A stretch of 64,000 nt of DNA from JAHIVB01 sp964574705 (GCA_964574705.1 CAZNOO010000010.1:1-64000); one strand, 5' to 3'; counted from the stretch's first letter, positions 1-8,530 are shown. The notes: generated by a model from the sequence alone, not told the origin. Translations and numbers: made by a program.

Positions 1-2
1 AT

Positions 3-2018
3 TTTAAGAAATATTTTATTGAATCATGGAAGAGTGTTCCTTTCAGACAAGTAACGATTATGTACATGATTTCGGTTTCCATTATGAATTTTATTCAAGG
101 AAACCTCGTATATTTCATTAACTATAAAATGCTTTTACCTGGAATCTTTTTACCGATTGCAGGGGGTGTGATGGTGCTTGCGGTGCTGTTTATGCCAATT
201 TGGATGATTTTCGCTTCCAAAACGACAAAAAGAACCGCCTACATCGCTGCCATCTTCATCGTCATCGGAAGTTTGGTGTCTCTGTATTTCGTTCCACAAT
301 TCGATTTTCAAGCGGCAGGAGTCACCGCACAACTAGCGGATCCCTCCATGCTTTTACCTCAATACCAGAATTTACAGGTCTACTATATTCCTGATGTCAA
401 TATCGAAATGGGACAGGTCATCAAAGTCTTGTGGGCAGAAGCCCCTTGGGTTTATTTCAGCATCATCGCACTCTCCTTAGGTTTTTCAGGTTTACAGATG
501 CTGCCATTTTCAATGGTTCCAGACGCCATCAACTTCTCTTCCAATGCGAAAGAGAAAAAAGAAGGCGCTTATTACGGAATTGTGACTTTTGTCCAAAAAA
601 TGGGTTGGGGAATTGGAATGCTTCTTACCGGTATCGTCTTACATATATCCGGTTATCTTGAACCCGCGAAAGTCTTTACCTATGATAGTCAAAGTACGGT
701 TCTTGCAGGACAAATCGTCTTGCAATCCCCGTCGAGCGTACTCGCTATTACGATTCTGTTCAGCTTAATTCCAGCACTGTTTGGTGTGTTAGGTATCATT
801 TCCATACGAGGATATAAAGTCGATAGACATGCCCTCCATAAGCAAATAGAAGAGATTAACAAAGAAGAAGAGGACTATATTCTAGAAATCAAGGAAGTGA
901 ATAATTTCCTTGAAATTGAAAACTTCATTCGTCTTCATGAAATCCTTTATGAAGAAAATCCTCTCTATGTTCTGCCAATTAGAAAAGAATTCAGAGACAT
1001 GTTGAAAAAGCACTTGATTCTTCATGATTACAAAGAACCCGTTATTGCCTATAACGTTTATGTGAACAATCGAATTTCTGGCCGTATCTGGCTGACGCTT
1101 TTCACAGCGAGACCAGGAACACCATTAGAAAAAAGACAAGGTGCATTCAATTTCTTTGAAACTGTAGATGACTATCAAGTTGTCAAAGCGCTTTTTGATA
1201 AAGCAAGCATTTGGTTTGAAGCCCAAGGAATGGACTACTATTACGGAAATACGAATCCACTCGATCCTGACGACGCAAGAGGCGTCTTGATTGAAGGATT
1301 TGAAGACGCTCCTGCAGTCATGTGCATTTACAACTTACCTTACTATCAAGCACACTTGGAAAAATACGGGTTCAAAATGAGAGAAGATCTCTATTCATAC
1401 AAGCTCACAATGAATGATATTCCTTATGAACGCTATGAAGTCATCGATAAACTCAAAGAGCGATACCAATTCTATGTTCGTTCAGCGAACAAAAAGAACG
1501 TTTCAAATGATGCAAAAGACGTTATTCAAGTTATCAACGAATCAATTTCCGATGATTGGGACATGCGCGCTCCTGAACCTGATAAAGTGTATGAATTACT
1601 TAATTCATGGAAGAATTTCCTTGATTTCGATTTGATTAAGATTGCGTATACCAACGAAGGAAGACCCATCGGATTTGGAATGATGATTCCAAACTTCAAT
1701 GAGGCTTTAAGCAAAATTCATGGAAGATGGAATCTCTTCTCGATGTTAAAACTACTCTATTACAAAAACAGAATCAAAACAACGAGAGCCATGATTCAAA
1801 TGGTCGTGAAAGACTATCAAAACAAAGGCGTCATCAATGCAATCTATCAAGACTATTTCGAAACCCTTAATAAAAGAAATATTACCTTCATCGATGCATC
1901 TACCATAGGCAGTGATAACTTCAAATCAAGATTCGCAGTCGAAAAACTAGGCGGAAAGAAATACAAAGTATTTAGGTTATATGGTATCGATATTCCAAAA
2001 AAGGATGAATCCCGATGA
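3..2018 (+). CDS. MFS (GPH-type) transporter fused to YghO-like GNAT acyltransferase, 5' partial
   Basis: The reading frame is open from the window edge, so the N-terminus is missing. The Met codon at 60 is internal. The first ~260 visible residues are the C-terminal half of a sugar:cation symporter-like MFS protein, with several hydrophobic helices and the typical loop around VPDAINFSSNAKEKKEGAYYG. A charged linker (EEINKEEEDY) leads into ~380 residues that match the YghO-like acyltransferase family: an early NPLYVLPIRKEF segment, then GNTNPLDPDDARGVLIEGF, then an NLPYYQAHLEKYGF segment. The reaction of that family is not known. The fusion would place the cytosolic enzyme on a membrane carrier. 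The stop overlaps the next start (ATGA). Both family calls are good. The substrate is unknown. Confidence 0.8.
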   Translation, partial: FKKYFIESWKSVPFRQVTIMYMISVSIMNFIQGNLVYFINYKMLLPGIFLPIAGGVMVLAVLFMPIWMIFASKTTKRTAYIAAIFIVIGSLVSLYFVPQFDFQAAGVTAQLADPSMLLPQYQNLQVYYIPDVNIEMGQVIKVLWAEAPWVYFSIIALSLGFSGLQMLPFSMVPDAINFSSNAKEKKEGAYYGIVTFVQKMGWGIGMLLTGIVLHISGYLEPAKVFTYDSQSTVLAGQIVLQSPSSVLAITILFSLIPALFGVLGIISIRGYKVDRHALHKQIEEINKEEEDYILEIKEVNNFLEIENFIRLHEILYEENPLYVLPIRKEFRDMLKKHLILHDYKEPVIAYNVYVNNRISGRIWLTLFTARPGTPLEKRQGAFNFFETVDDYQVVKALFDKASIWFEAQGMDYYYGNTNPLDPDDARGVLIEGFEDAPAVMCIYNLPYYQAHLEKYGFKMREDLYSYKLTMNDIPYERYEVIDKLKERYQFYVRSANKKNVSNDAKDVIQVINESISDDWDMRAPEPDKVYELLNSWKNFLDFDLIKIAYTNEGRPIGFGMMIPNFNEALSKIHGRWNLFSMLKLLYYKNRIKTTRAMIQMVVKDYQNKGVINAIYQDYFETLNKRNITFIDASTIGSDNFKSRFAVEKLGGKKYKVFRLYGIDIPKKDESR

Positions 2019-2626
2019 GAAAACTCGTTTATCGCAATGATGGTGAAATCATCAAAGAACTCATCAAAAAAGATTCTCATCTTAAAAAATTGTTCGAACA
2101 GCCTGAAGAAGTCACTGTCAATTTAATTGAAGCATCTTTTGCGGCTCTTGCTGAAGCCATTGTTTCGCAACAGTTGTCCGGAAGAGTCGCTGAAGTCATC
2201 TGGGGAAGAGTATATGCACTGTTAAAAGGAAACATCGTTCCAAATGAAGTGTTAAAAGCTGCATTTGATGATTTAAGGAAATGTGGCTTATCTGCGAGAA
2301 AATCCGAGTATATTCAATCTTTGGCATCCAAAGTCCACAGTGGGGAAGTTCACTTCACCAATATTGAAAACATGTCAAATCAAGAAGTGATTGACATGCT
2401 TGTCAAAGTGAAAGGAATTGGACCCTGGACCGCCGAAATGTTTTTAATGTTTTCCTTAGGAAGAGAAGACGTCTTCAGCGTTTTGGATTTAGGCCTTCGA
2501 AACGGATTGCAAAAACTGTATCAAAAAGAAATGAGCCATGAGGAAATGATTGAAATGTCTAAAAAGTGGTCTCCTTATCGAAGCGTTGTATCACATTATC
2601 TTTGGAGATACAATCAAAGAAAGTAA
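2015..2626 (+). CDS. DNA-3-methyladenine glycosylase, AlkA/HhH-GPD family
   Basis: This 203-residue protein would remove alkylated bases from DNA by cleaving the N-glycosidic bond, the first step of base excision repair. The helix-hairpin-helix is visible at residues 133-141 (KGIGPWTAE), and the catalytic Asp follows at D158 in the VLDLGLR segment. The SQQLSG motif at 51-56 is typical of the family. It is shorter than E. coli AlkA because it lacks the N-terminal domain, as in many bacterial and fungal Mag-type enzymes. The start overlaps the upstream stop by 4 bp, so it is translationally coupled to the transporter fusion. No functional link to that gene is evident. A strong terminator follows. 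Confidence 0.88.
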   Translation: MRKLVYRNDGEIIKELIKKDSHLKKLFEQPEEVTVNLIEASFAALAEAIVSQQLSGRVAEVIWGRVYALLKGNIVPNEVLKAAFDDLRKCGLSARKSEYIQSLASKVHSGEVHFTNIENMSNQEVIDMLVKVKGIGPWTAEMFLMFSLGREDVFSVLDLGLRNGLQKLYQKEMSHEEMIEMSKKWSPYRSVVSHYLWRYNQRK

Positions 2627-2645
2627 TTATATTTTTACCATGAAT

Positions 2646-2676
2646 AAAAGGCATTCCAAAAGCGGAATGCCTTTTT
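2646..2676 (+). terminator. Rho-independent terminator after glycosylase gene
   Basis: Perfect 12-bp stem AAAAGGCATTCC / GGAATGCCTTTT with loop AAAAGC, ending in a T run. The A run on the 5' side would also let it work for the convergent minus-strand SDR gene. Confidence 0.88.
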
Positions 2677-2722
2677 CATGTGATCTTAAAAATAGAGATA
2701 ATTTAAGTAGAAGTAAGAACCC

Positions 2723-3448
2723 TTAGTTATTGATGCTTCTTCCCCCATCAATTGTTAATACTTGACCAGTGATATAAGACGTCTTAAGGAGAATATAGCA
2801 TGTAAATCTAGCGATTTCTTCTGGACTAGCAACTCTTCCCAAAGGAATCTTTGCAATTGAAGATTTAAGCACTTCTTTATCTGAAAAATGATTGTTCATA
2901 GGCGTATTTGTCGCTCCACAACTGATGGCATTTACAAGGATTTTATTTTTTGCAAAGTCCAATGCCAATTCCTTCGTCATTAAGTTGAGTGCTGCTTTGG
3001 ATGCGTCATAAGCGAATTTTTCCGTTCTTGGCTTTTCTCCGTGAACGGAGGTGATGTTTATGATATGTGAGTTTTCTCTTAAACGAGATTTAAGTTTTTT
3101 AATGATAATCAATGGAGAACGAAGATTAACAGTCATAGTTTGGTCCCAATGACTTAATAGAATCTTTTCAAAGGGTTCAATATATTGGATAGCGGCATTG
3201 TTTATGATGTAATCGATTTGATCATGTCTTAGGATGATTTTATCTAATGTAGAAATCAACTGCACTTCATCAAAAAGGTCACATTGGTAATATTCAACTG
3301 AAGTGCCAAATTCATTTGAAAACTGATTTGTCATCGGAATGATATCAAGCACAATAGGAAATACTTCATTTTCAATTAATTCTTTAACAATTGCCAGCCC
3401 GATACCCGATGCGCCTCCCGTAATAACCGCAACATTTTTAGGTTTCAT
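2723..3448 (-). CDS. Short-chain dehydrogenase/reductase (SDR)
   Basis: Classical 241-residue NAD(P)-dependent SDR. The cofactor loop TGGASGIG lies at residues 10-17 and NNAA at 83-86. The catalytic Ser is at 134 and the YxxxK pair is Y147/K151. An acidic Asp (D35) at the end of the second strand suggests NAD(H) preference, which is an inference. The C-terminal ITGQVLTIDGG matches the family, as in 3-oxoacyl-ACP or sugar/steroid dehydrogenases, but the substrate cannot be read from the sequence. The start overlaps the end of the upstream membrane-protein gene by 11 bp, so the two are probably co-translated. Confidence 0.88.
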   Translation of the reverse strand: MKPKNVAVITGGASGIGLAIVKELIENEVFPIVLDIIPMTNQFSNEFGTSVEYYQCDLFDEVQLISTLDKIILRHDQIDYIINNAAIQYIEPFEKILLSHWDQTMTVNLRSPLIIIKKLKSRLRENSHIINITSVHGEKPRTEKFAYDASKAALNLMTKELALDFAKNKILVNAISCGATNTPMNNHFSDKEVLKSSIAKIPLGRVASPEEIARFTCYILLKTSYITGQVLTIDGGRSINN

Positions 3449-4604
3449 TTACCAACACCTCTGGTCTTATTTTTTCTTCTAAGAAAATTTCATATGCTTC
3501 ATCGATATAGATGGAGGAGTTCAAGATTTTTTCGACTAAATCTAAGTTATTTGTGTAGTCGCTCGCGTTAATGGATAATATTGAAGAAATGATTTCGTTT
3601 TTTGTTGCTTCACTTTGAATAACTTCAATAGGAACGATCTTTTTGACATGAATTGAATTGAATATCTCATTTTCAATCAGAAGACATTTAATATATCTAT
3701 GTTTATTTTCGAGTGTAATTGCAAATTTCATTGATAAATCGTTGTAATAGAATGCCTTTTCAATATAAGTTAGATATGTCGAGGGATGTTGGCCCTTCTT
3801 TTGATTGTAAGCACTAAGATATGCGACGCCGAGACCATATTGAATTCCGGCTTTCATTTCATCTAATTTCTCTTTGTTACAAGCTTGAGGTAAGATCTTT
3901 TTCATTTTTTCTAAAGAATCAATAATAGCTAATGCTTTGAGAGAGAGTTCAATTCTTTCTTCAATCGTTTTAAAAAGTGTAGAAGCAATGTGTCTCATGC
4001 CTCGAGCAGCAAGATAAGCCATAAACATCTGTTCATCGTCAGGATTGACAATCGTTGCCTTGTATTCATCGTGCGTTTTTTTAACAACGATACTCGACAT
4101 TGCAATTGCGTTTTCGATTAATGCTACAGAGTTTTTTTTGCCCATTAAAACGGATGTCCAACCCATCTCATCAATTTGCATTTGCATTTGAATAATCTTT
4201 GACTTCGTTTTATTAAAGATGATTTTCCCAATTAAATACCTAACCTTGTATTCGCCAATTAACAATAGATGCCGACTGATAGAATGGAAAGTATCAACGA
4301 TATCTTTCTCTTCACTTTCCCATGTTCCACTCTTTGAAATTGCCTTAACGTGTTTGTAATAATCGCTAATAAATTTAGAACTTCGAATTGCAATACTTTG
4401 TGCATTTTTACCATTTGAAATTCTTCTGTCTGAAATCTTGTCAAAAGCAATGATGATAATCAAGGCTACTACGAAAAAAGAGACAGAAATTAATAAATTG
4501 TATTTTGACTGTTCTAAAAAGTATTTCACAAACTCGCTGACCATCGTTGTAGAAAAGACAACAACCATACCAACAATTATTTCAGTTTTATCCACATGTT
4601 TCAT
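3438..4604 (-). CDS. Uncharacterised membrane-anchored helical protein
   Basis: I do not recognise this 388-residue protein. Two hydrophobic helices (about 8-28 and 38-54) anchor it near the N-terminus. The rest looks like a long, all-helical cytosolic domain, possibly TPR-like in the second half (repeated helix pairs around QYGLGVAYLSAYNQ and TYIEKAFYYNDLS), but no clear motif is present. It overlaps the SDR gene downstream. The only good Shine-Dalgarno candidate (GGGGG, 4634-4630) lies 25 nt before the ATG, with a 5-bp hairpin (GCTAG/CTAGC) in between. Looping out the hairpin would restore a normal spacing of about 10 nt. Confidence 0.7.
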   Translation of the reverse strand: MKHVDKTEIIVGMVVVFSTTMVSEFVKYFLEQSKYNLLISVSFFVVALIIIIAFDKISDRRISNGKNAQSIAIRSSKFISDYYKHVKAISKSGTWESEEKDIVDTFHSISRHLLLIGEYKVRYLIGKIIFNKTKSKIIQMQMQIDEMGWTSVLMGKKNSVALIENAIAMSSIVVKKTHDEYKATIVNPDDEQMFMAYLAARGMRHIASTLFKTIEERIELSLKALAIIDSLEKMKKILPQACNKEKLDEMKAGIQYGLGVAYLSAYNQKKGQHPSTYLTYIEKAFYYNDLSMKFAITLENKHRYIKCLLIENEIFNSIHVKKIVPIEVIQSEATKNEIISSILSINASDYTNNLDLVEKILNSSIYIDEAYEIFLEEKIRPEVLVNET

Positions 4605-4612
4605 ATCGATTT

Positions 4613-4634
4613 GCTAGATGAACTAGCTTCCCCC
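4613..4634 (-). promoter_or_regulatory. Shine-Dalgarno separated from start codon by a small hairpin
   Basis: On the minus strand GGGGG (4634-4630) is followed by the stem CTAGC/GCTAG written as GCTAG-TTCAT-CTAGC (4627-4613), then 8 nt to the ATG at 4604. The five-pair stem is weak. The same arrangement occurs more strongly before the giant lipoprotein gene at 55865. Confidence 0.35.
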
Positions 4635-4720
4635 TAACACTGTATTATAATAAATTCATTAATAAATTCATTATATCACATTGTCGATTTTGAAATGCAC
4701 ATAAAATAAAAAAGGAGCAT

Positions 4721-4748
4721 AAAAAAAGTTGCAGAATTCTGCAACTTT
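4721..4748 (-). terminator. Rho-independent terminator of the SHOCT membrane-protein gene
   Basis: Palindrome AAAGTTGCAGAATTCTGCAACTTT, 12 bp per arm with almost no loop. It is followed on the minus strand by TTTTT and then ATGC. It sits 16 bp past the stop codon at 4764. Confidence 0.85.
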
Positions 4749-4763
4749 ATGTGAGAAGTTTGA

Positions 4764-5588
4764 CTAAATTTGGTCCAGCAATTTCTTTTTCTGTTCGGAG
4801 AATTCTTCGTCAGTAATCAGTTTTTGATCATGAAGTCTCGATAGTTTTTCAATTCTCTTCTCGATGTCTTCTCCAGGGTTGGCCATTTTGACTTCTTTTT
4901 GAGCGACAGGCTTTTCAGCTGTGGCTGTAGGATTCAAAAGAGAAAAAATCGAACTTTGGATGATAATGGTTTTATCACCGATATTGAGGCTTAGCGTATC
5001 GTACGTGGTTGTTGTAGTCTGAAGATTCTTTTTCGCATCATAGGTATATGTTTGCCTAGATACTTTAGCAGAAGTCGAATAACGAATGATCGATTCTTTC
5101 ACCTTAATTGTGGTAAATGCAATTTGATTATTTCGATAAGTATCAATACATTCAATCGGAGCCTTGCAGGGAAACAAACAGATAAACTCATCTTTCTTAA
5201 AACACAAATAATCGATATTATCCCACAGGGGTAAACTTACGTCCGTTGAAAAACTTCTAGCGACAATTGCGTTATTTGGAACTTGTTCGGAATGAACTCC
5301 CTGATAATAGTCCATGAGGTATTTTGTGAAAATATCAATCTTTGCTTTCTTTGGCTTGTAAGAAGTCTGGTATCCGATGAGCAGAACAATCGCAACGATT
5401 GGAAGCCCGAAGTACAATACCAAAGGTTTGACGGTAGCATCTCCGCCACCGAATACTTTGTATTCTAGCAACAAGATGACAATCATTAAAACAAATGCAA
5501 CTTGTACAGCAGTGATGATAAATTTACCAATGACAATCTTGACTCTGGCATCCCAAATTTCTTTCTTTATTTCTGGATCGTTATTCAT
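4764..5588 (-). CDS. Two-TM membrane protein with C-terminal SHOCT domain
   Basis: 274 residues from the ATG at 5588, which has AAGGA 7 nt upstream. A TTG six codons earlier lies inside that Shine-Dalgarno region and is unlikely. Two hydrophobic helices (about 21-44 and 56-74) are followed by a soluble domain with a Thr-rich stretch (LQTTTTTYDTLSL). A short C-terminal SHOCT motif, IEKLSRLHDQKLITDEEF then KKKLLDQI, is clear. SHOCT is a small helical domain that usually mediates oligomerisation. The rest is unrecognised. It is a single-gene unit with its own terminator. Confidence 0.75.
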   Translation of the reverse strand: MNNDPEIKKEIWDARVKIVIGKFIITAVQVAFVLMIVILLLEYKVFGGGDATVKPLVLYFGLPIVAIVLLIGYQTSYKPKKAKIDIFTKYLMDYYQGVHSEQVPNNAIVARSFSTDVSLPLWDNIDYLCFKKDEFICLFPCKAPIECIDTYRNNQIAFTTIKVKESIIRYSTSAKVSRQTYTYDAKKNLQTTTTTYDTLSLNIGDKTIIIQSSIFSLLNPTATAEKPVAQKEVKMANPGEDIEKRIEKLSRLHDQKLITDEEFSEQKKKLLDQI

Positions 5589-5768
5589 TTTATTTCCTTC
5601 TTTCAACAGGACTATCTAATTAGAATTATATTCTTTTTTTGTGATTATTCAATAGCAACTCATCGTCAATTTGATAATAATTTTACTTCTAGATTTATAC
5701 CTATCTTTACTTGAAAATTGAATTGTATTTCCTTCAATAAAGCAATCCCATCAAAGTAATTTGTTTCT

Positions 5769-5797
5769 TTTACAAATCGAATGAAATATGGTATAAT
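5769..5797 (+). promoter_or_regulatory. Sigma-A-type promoter of DEAD-box helicase gene
   Basis: TTTACA (5769-5774), 17-bp spacer, TATAAT (5792-5797). It lies ~94 bp before the start codon and predicts a leader of about 85 nt. In the rest of the 5589-5890 interval I see only the leader hairpin listed separately. Confidence 0.75.
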
Positions 5798-5851
5798 ATA
5801 GACATCAAACCGTAGATAATGCCTTCCTTATTGATTTTTCGATATGTTTGG

Positions 5852-5874
5852 AAAATCTCGGGGAAGATTTTTTT
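5852..5874 (+). promoter_or_regulatory. Terminator-like hairpin in helicase leader (possible attenuator)
   Basis: AAAATCT-CGGGGA-AGATTTT followed directly by TTT, just upstream of the helicase Shine-Dalgarno GAAGGAG. The 7-bp AU-rich stem is weak at 37 °C and would be more stable in the cold. Leader structures are common on cold-induced DEAD-box helicase genes. The regulatory role is inferred. Confidence 0.35.
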
Positions 5875-5890
5875 GTTTGAAGGAGACTTT

Positions 5891-7141
5891 ATGAATTTTA
5901 AAGATTTAAATCTAATTGAACCGATTTTACGTGCTATCCAAAAAGAAGGATACACGGAACCAACTCCCATCCAGGAGGAAGCCATACCACTACTATTAGA
6001 AGGTAAGGATGTTTTAGCCAGTGCTCAAACTGGAACTGGAAAAACTGCTGCCTTTGCTATCCCTTTACTACAGTTGTTAAATAAGCAAGGAACGACTCAA
6101 AAAGAGAAGAAAATCCAAGCTTTAATCCTTACACCGACACGCGAGCTCGCAACCCAAATTATGGAGAGCTTTCGTGCATATGGACAATTTGTCAGTTTAA
6201 GAACCGTCGTCGTTTTCGGAGGCGTTTCCCAAAAAGCACAAGTCGACTCTCTTAGTAGGGGCGTCGACATTCTAGTTGCGACACCGGGAAGACTGCTTGA
6301 CTTGATTGGACAGAAAATCATCGACTTGTCCAATGTGAAATACTTAATTTTAGATGAAGCAGACAGAATGCTCGACATGGGATTCGCGAAAGACGTAAAC
6401 AAAATCATCGCTTTCGTTCCAAAACAAAGACAGACGATGCTTTTTTCAGCGACCATGCCTCAAGATATTGTCAAACTTGCGAATACGGTATTAAAAAACC
6501 CGATTCGAGTTCAAATTACACCTGTTGAAACAACCGTAGAAGCGATTAAACAAAAAATCTATTTTTCAATCAAAAAGAACAAGACTCGACTCTTGGTCCA
6601 TCTGTTGAATGAAAAACCATATCCCTCCGTTTTGGTATTTTCAAGAACCAAACACGGAGCGAACAAGATTTCGAAAGAATTAAGAGCGAATCATGTTCAA
6701 TCAATGGAGATTCATGGCAACAAGTCCCAAGGAGCAAGAACAGAAGCTCTCTCTCTATTTAAGACAAGACAAGTTCGTGTCCTGGTTGCGACGGATATCG
6801 CCGCAAGAGGTCTTGACATCGAAGAACTTGCTTTGGTTGTAAACTATGATCTTCCTGAAGTTCCTGAAACTTATATTCACCGCATCGGAAGAACCGGAAG
6901 AGCTGGCCTTGGCGGTCTTGCGATTTCGTTTGTTTCGGATGAAGAACTTCATTTGCTAAAAGCGATTGAAAAACACATCGGAATGCAAATAGCGCAAGTA
7001 AAGGGACATCCATACCATGAAGACTTTTCAGCATCCACTTTTGTTCCTACAAAACCTGCAGTCCAACCGAAGATGTCCGTGATGAAGAATCGTCAGTATT
7101 CAAACAAAAATCGTTCATCGAATAAACGACCACAGAAATAA
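5891..7141 (+). CDS. DEAD-box ATP-dependent RNA helicase, RhlE-like
   Basis: 416 residues from the ATG at 5891, which has GAAGGAG 6 nt upstream. An ORF extending to 5819 lacks this signal. All DEAD-box motifs are present: Q motif (GYTEPTPIQ, 20-28), motif I AQTGTGKT (45-52), PTRELA, TPGRLLD, DEAD (~155-158), SAT (~185) and HRIGRTGRAG (~329). The short Gln/Asn/Lys-rich basic tail fits an RhlE/CshA-like RNA-binding extension. It would unwind structured RNA in ribosome assembly or mRNA decay. It stands alone with its own promoter, a leader hairpin and a terminator. Confidence 0.93.
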   Translation: MNFKDLNLIEPILRAIQKEGYTEPTPIQEEAIPLLLEGKDVLASAQTGTGKTAAFAIPLLQLLNKQGTTQKEKKIQALILTPTRELATQIMESFRAYGQFVSLRTVVVFGGVSQKAQVDSLSRGVDILVATPGRLLDLIGQKIIDLSNVKYLILDEADRMLDMGFAKDVNKIIAFVPKQRQTMLFSATMPQDIVKLANTVLKNPIRVQITPVETTVEAIKQKIYFSIKKNKTRLLVHLLNEKPYPSVLVFSRTKHGANKISKELRANHVQSMEIHGNKSQGARTEALSLFKTRQVRVLVATDIAARGLDIEELALVVNYDLPEVPETYIHRIGRTGRAGLGGLAISFVSDEELHLLKAIEKHIGMQIAQVKGHPYHEDFSASTFVPTKPAVQPKMSVMKNRQYSNKNRSSNKRPQK

Positions 7142-7171
7142 GTGCCATTTATATTCTTATCTAACCTATAG

Positions 7172-7198
7172 AAGAATGGGAAACCATTCTTTTTTTTA
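7172..7198 (+). terminator. Rho-independent terminator after helicase gene
   Basis: Stem AAGAATGG / CCATTCTT with a GAAA tetraloop and a T run to 7198. Confidence 0.9.
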
Positions 7199-7214
7199 AT
7201 CTTCTAGAGTCCAT

Positions 7215-7243
7215 TTGACAATCCATTTTTAATCTGTTAAGAT
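7215..7243 (+). promoter_or_regulatory. Sigma-A-type promoter of the small flavin operon
   Basis: Consensus TTGACA (7215-7220), 17-bp spacer, TAAGAT (7238-7243). It is 33 bp upstream of the flavodoxin-like gene start at 7276. Confidence 0.75.
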
Positions 7244-7275
7244 TGAAATATATTATGGTTTCAATGGAGGAATTC

Positions 7276-7737
7276 ATGAAAATTGGGTTTGTTTTCTATT
7301 CGGAGAGCGGTCATACGCTCAGTGTTTTAAATCAATTGGAGAAAGTGTTTCAAAAAAAAGGTCACTTTGTCGAAAAGATATCTTTATTAGAAGGATACGA
7401 TATTAAAAAAAGAGTATTGACTTTCTTTCCAAAAGTGAAAGAATTTGAGTTTATTTTGTTTGCGTCCCCTGTACAAGCTTTTTCTCTTTCGATTGCAATG
7501 TCTCAATATTTGAAGCAAGTTCAACTGAAAGAGTCCCAAAAGGTTGGTTTTCTGTTGACTCAATATTTTAAGAAACCTTTTTGGGGCGGTAATCGCGCAA
7601 TAAAACAAATGAAGAATTTCATTCAGGATTTCCATCCTATAATTTTAGGTGAAGGGATTGTACATTGGTCGAGCAAAGAAAGAGATACTCAAATTAGCAG
7701 TGTTGTAGATAAACTAGGAAGTGTTCTTGATGAGTAA
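7276..7737 (+). CDS. Flavodoxin-fold protein
   Basis: 153 residues from the ATG at 7276 (GGAGGA, 5 nt spacing). The N-terminus MKIGFVFYSESGHT fits a flavodoxin/WrbA-type FMN phosphate loop, and FILFASPVQAFSLS fits the second FMN loop. It would bind FMN noncovalently as a cytosolic electron carrier or reductase. It is the first gene of a three-gene unit and overlaps the next by 8 bp. The next gene is an FMN-attached membrane protein, so a shared redox role is likely but is inferred from position. Confidence 0.72.
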   Translation: MKIGFVFYSESGHTLSVLNQLEKVFQKKGHFVEKISLLEGYDIKKRVLTFFPKVKEFEFILFASPVQAFSLSIAMSQYLKQVQLKESQKVGFLLTQYFKKPFWGGNRAIKQMKNFIQDFHPIILGEGIVHWSSKERDTQISSVVDKLGSVLDE

Positions 7738-8128
7738 AAAATTAAGGATTTTTGTGTTTATATTTTCTCTTCTAATCATTATTATCGCAATCGGAGCCAT
7801 CGCAGTCAGTAGCATCCAAACAAATCTTGATAATTTGAAGAATGCAGAGTTAAATGATCTTGGGCTTAGTGTGGTGCCAGACGGTACTTACTACGGGGAA
7901 TACTCAGCTTTCCCTGTGAGTGTTGAAGTCTCCGTAACGATATTAAATCATGAGATTCAATCGATTGAAATTTTCAAACACGATAATGGTCAAGGCGCAC
8001 CTGCAGAAGTCATTATTGACACAGTGATTGAAGAACAATCCGTTCAGGTTGATACCGTTGCTGGAGCGACTTATAGTTCTTATTGCATTTTACTTGCGAT
8101 ACAGGACGCCATCGATTTGGGAGACTGA
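7730..8128 (+). CDS. Membrane-anchored FMN-binding domain protein
   Basis: 132 residues. One N-terminal helix (about 4-27) would place the rest outside the cell. The C-terminal part is an FMN_bind domain (PF04205 type) ending in DTVAGATYSS, which matches the Dxx(S/A)GAT-(S/T) flavinylation motif. In this family ApbE links FMN to the Thr. No apbE is visible in this window. It resembles single-domain extracellular flavin carriers of Firmicutes electron-transfer chains. It starts inside the 3' end of the flavodoxin-fold gene and ends one base before the next ATG. Confidence 0.8.
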   Translation: MSKKLRIFVFIFSLLIIIIAIGAIAVSSIQTNLDNLKNAELNDLGLSVVPDGTYYGEYSAFPVSVEVSVTILNHEIQSIEIFKHDNGQGAPAEVIIDTVIEEQSVQVDTVAGATYSSYCILLAIQDAIDLGD

Positions 8129-8129
8129 A

Positions 8130-8495
8130 ATGAATAGAAAGAAAATTGTCACGACATTTTGGAATGAAATGAAAAGTGGTCGTTATGAGAAGTTACGACC
8201 TCTGTTTCATGAGGATTCCTCAATCGTATGGCCGAACACCAAAGAAGTTTTTTCTGTCAGTGAATACATTAAAGTCAATGAAAGTTATCCCGGCAGATGG
8301 GATATTGACGTTTATGTCATTGAGGAAACAAGTGATTCTGTATTTTCTACCGTTCACATTAAATCGAAAACGGATCAAACAAACCTTTACGCGAACAGTC
8401 AGTTTCGGTTTCATGAAGGACTCATCTCTTTATTGACGGAATATTTCAGCGATTCAGCCGATATTCCAGCGTGGAGAAAATCGATTAAAAAATAA
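8130..8495 (+). CDS. SnoaL/NTF2-like small protein
   Basis: 121 residues from the ATG at 8130, one base after the previous stop. An in-frame extension back to 8028 overlaps the FMN-binding gene and is unlikely. The pattern (N-terminal FWNEMKSGRYEKLRPLFHED, several beta strands, an FRFHEGLI segment near the end) fits the SnoaL-like NTF2 fold, a cone-shaped small-molecule pocket. No catalytic residues can be assigned. It is the last gene of the flavin unit, followed by a strong bidirectional terminator. Confidence 0.6.
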   Translation: MNRKKIVTTFWNEMKSGRYEKLRPLFHEDSSIVWPNTKEVFSVSEYIKVNESYPGRWDIDVYVIEETSDSVFSTVHIKSKTDQTNLYANSQFRFHEGLISLLTEYFSDSADIPAWRKSIKK

Positions 8496-8530
8496 AAAAA
8501 GAAGTAGAATCCCCGCGGATTCTACTTTGC
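8495..8530. terminator. Bidirectional terminator between convergent genes
   Basis: Perfect 11-bp stem AAGTAGAATCC / GGATTCTACTT with loop CCGC. T-rich on the plus side and A-rich on the left, so it can end both the SnoaL-like gene (+) and the membrane protein gene at 8541 (-). Confidence 0.88.
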
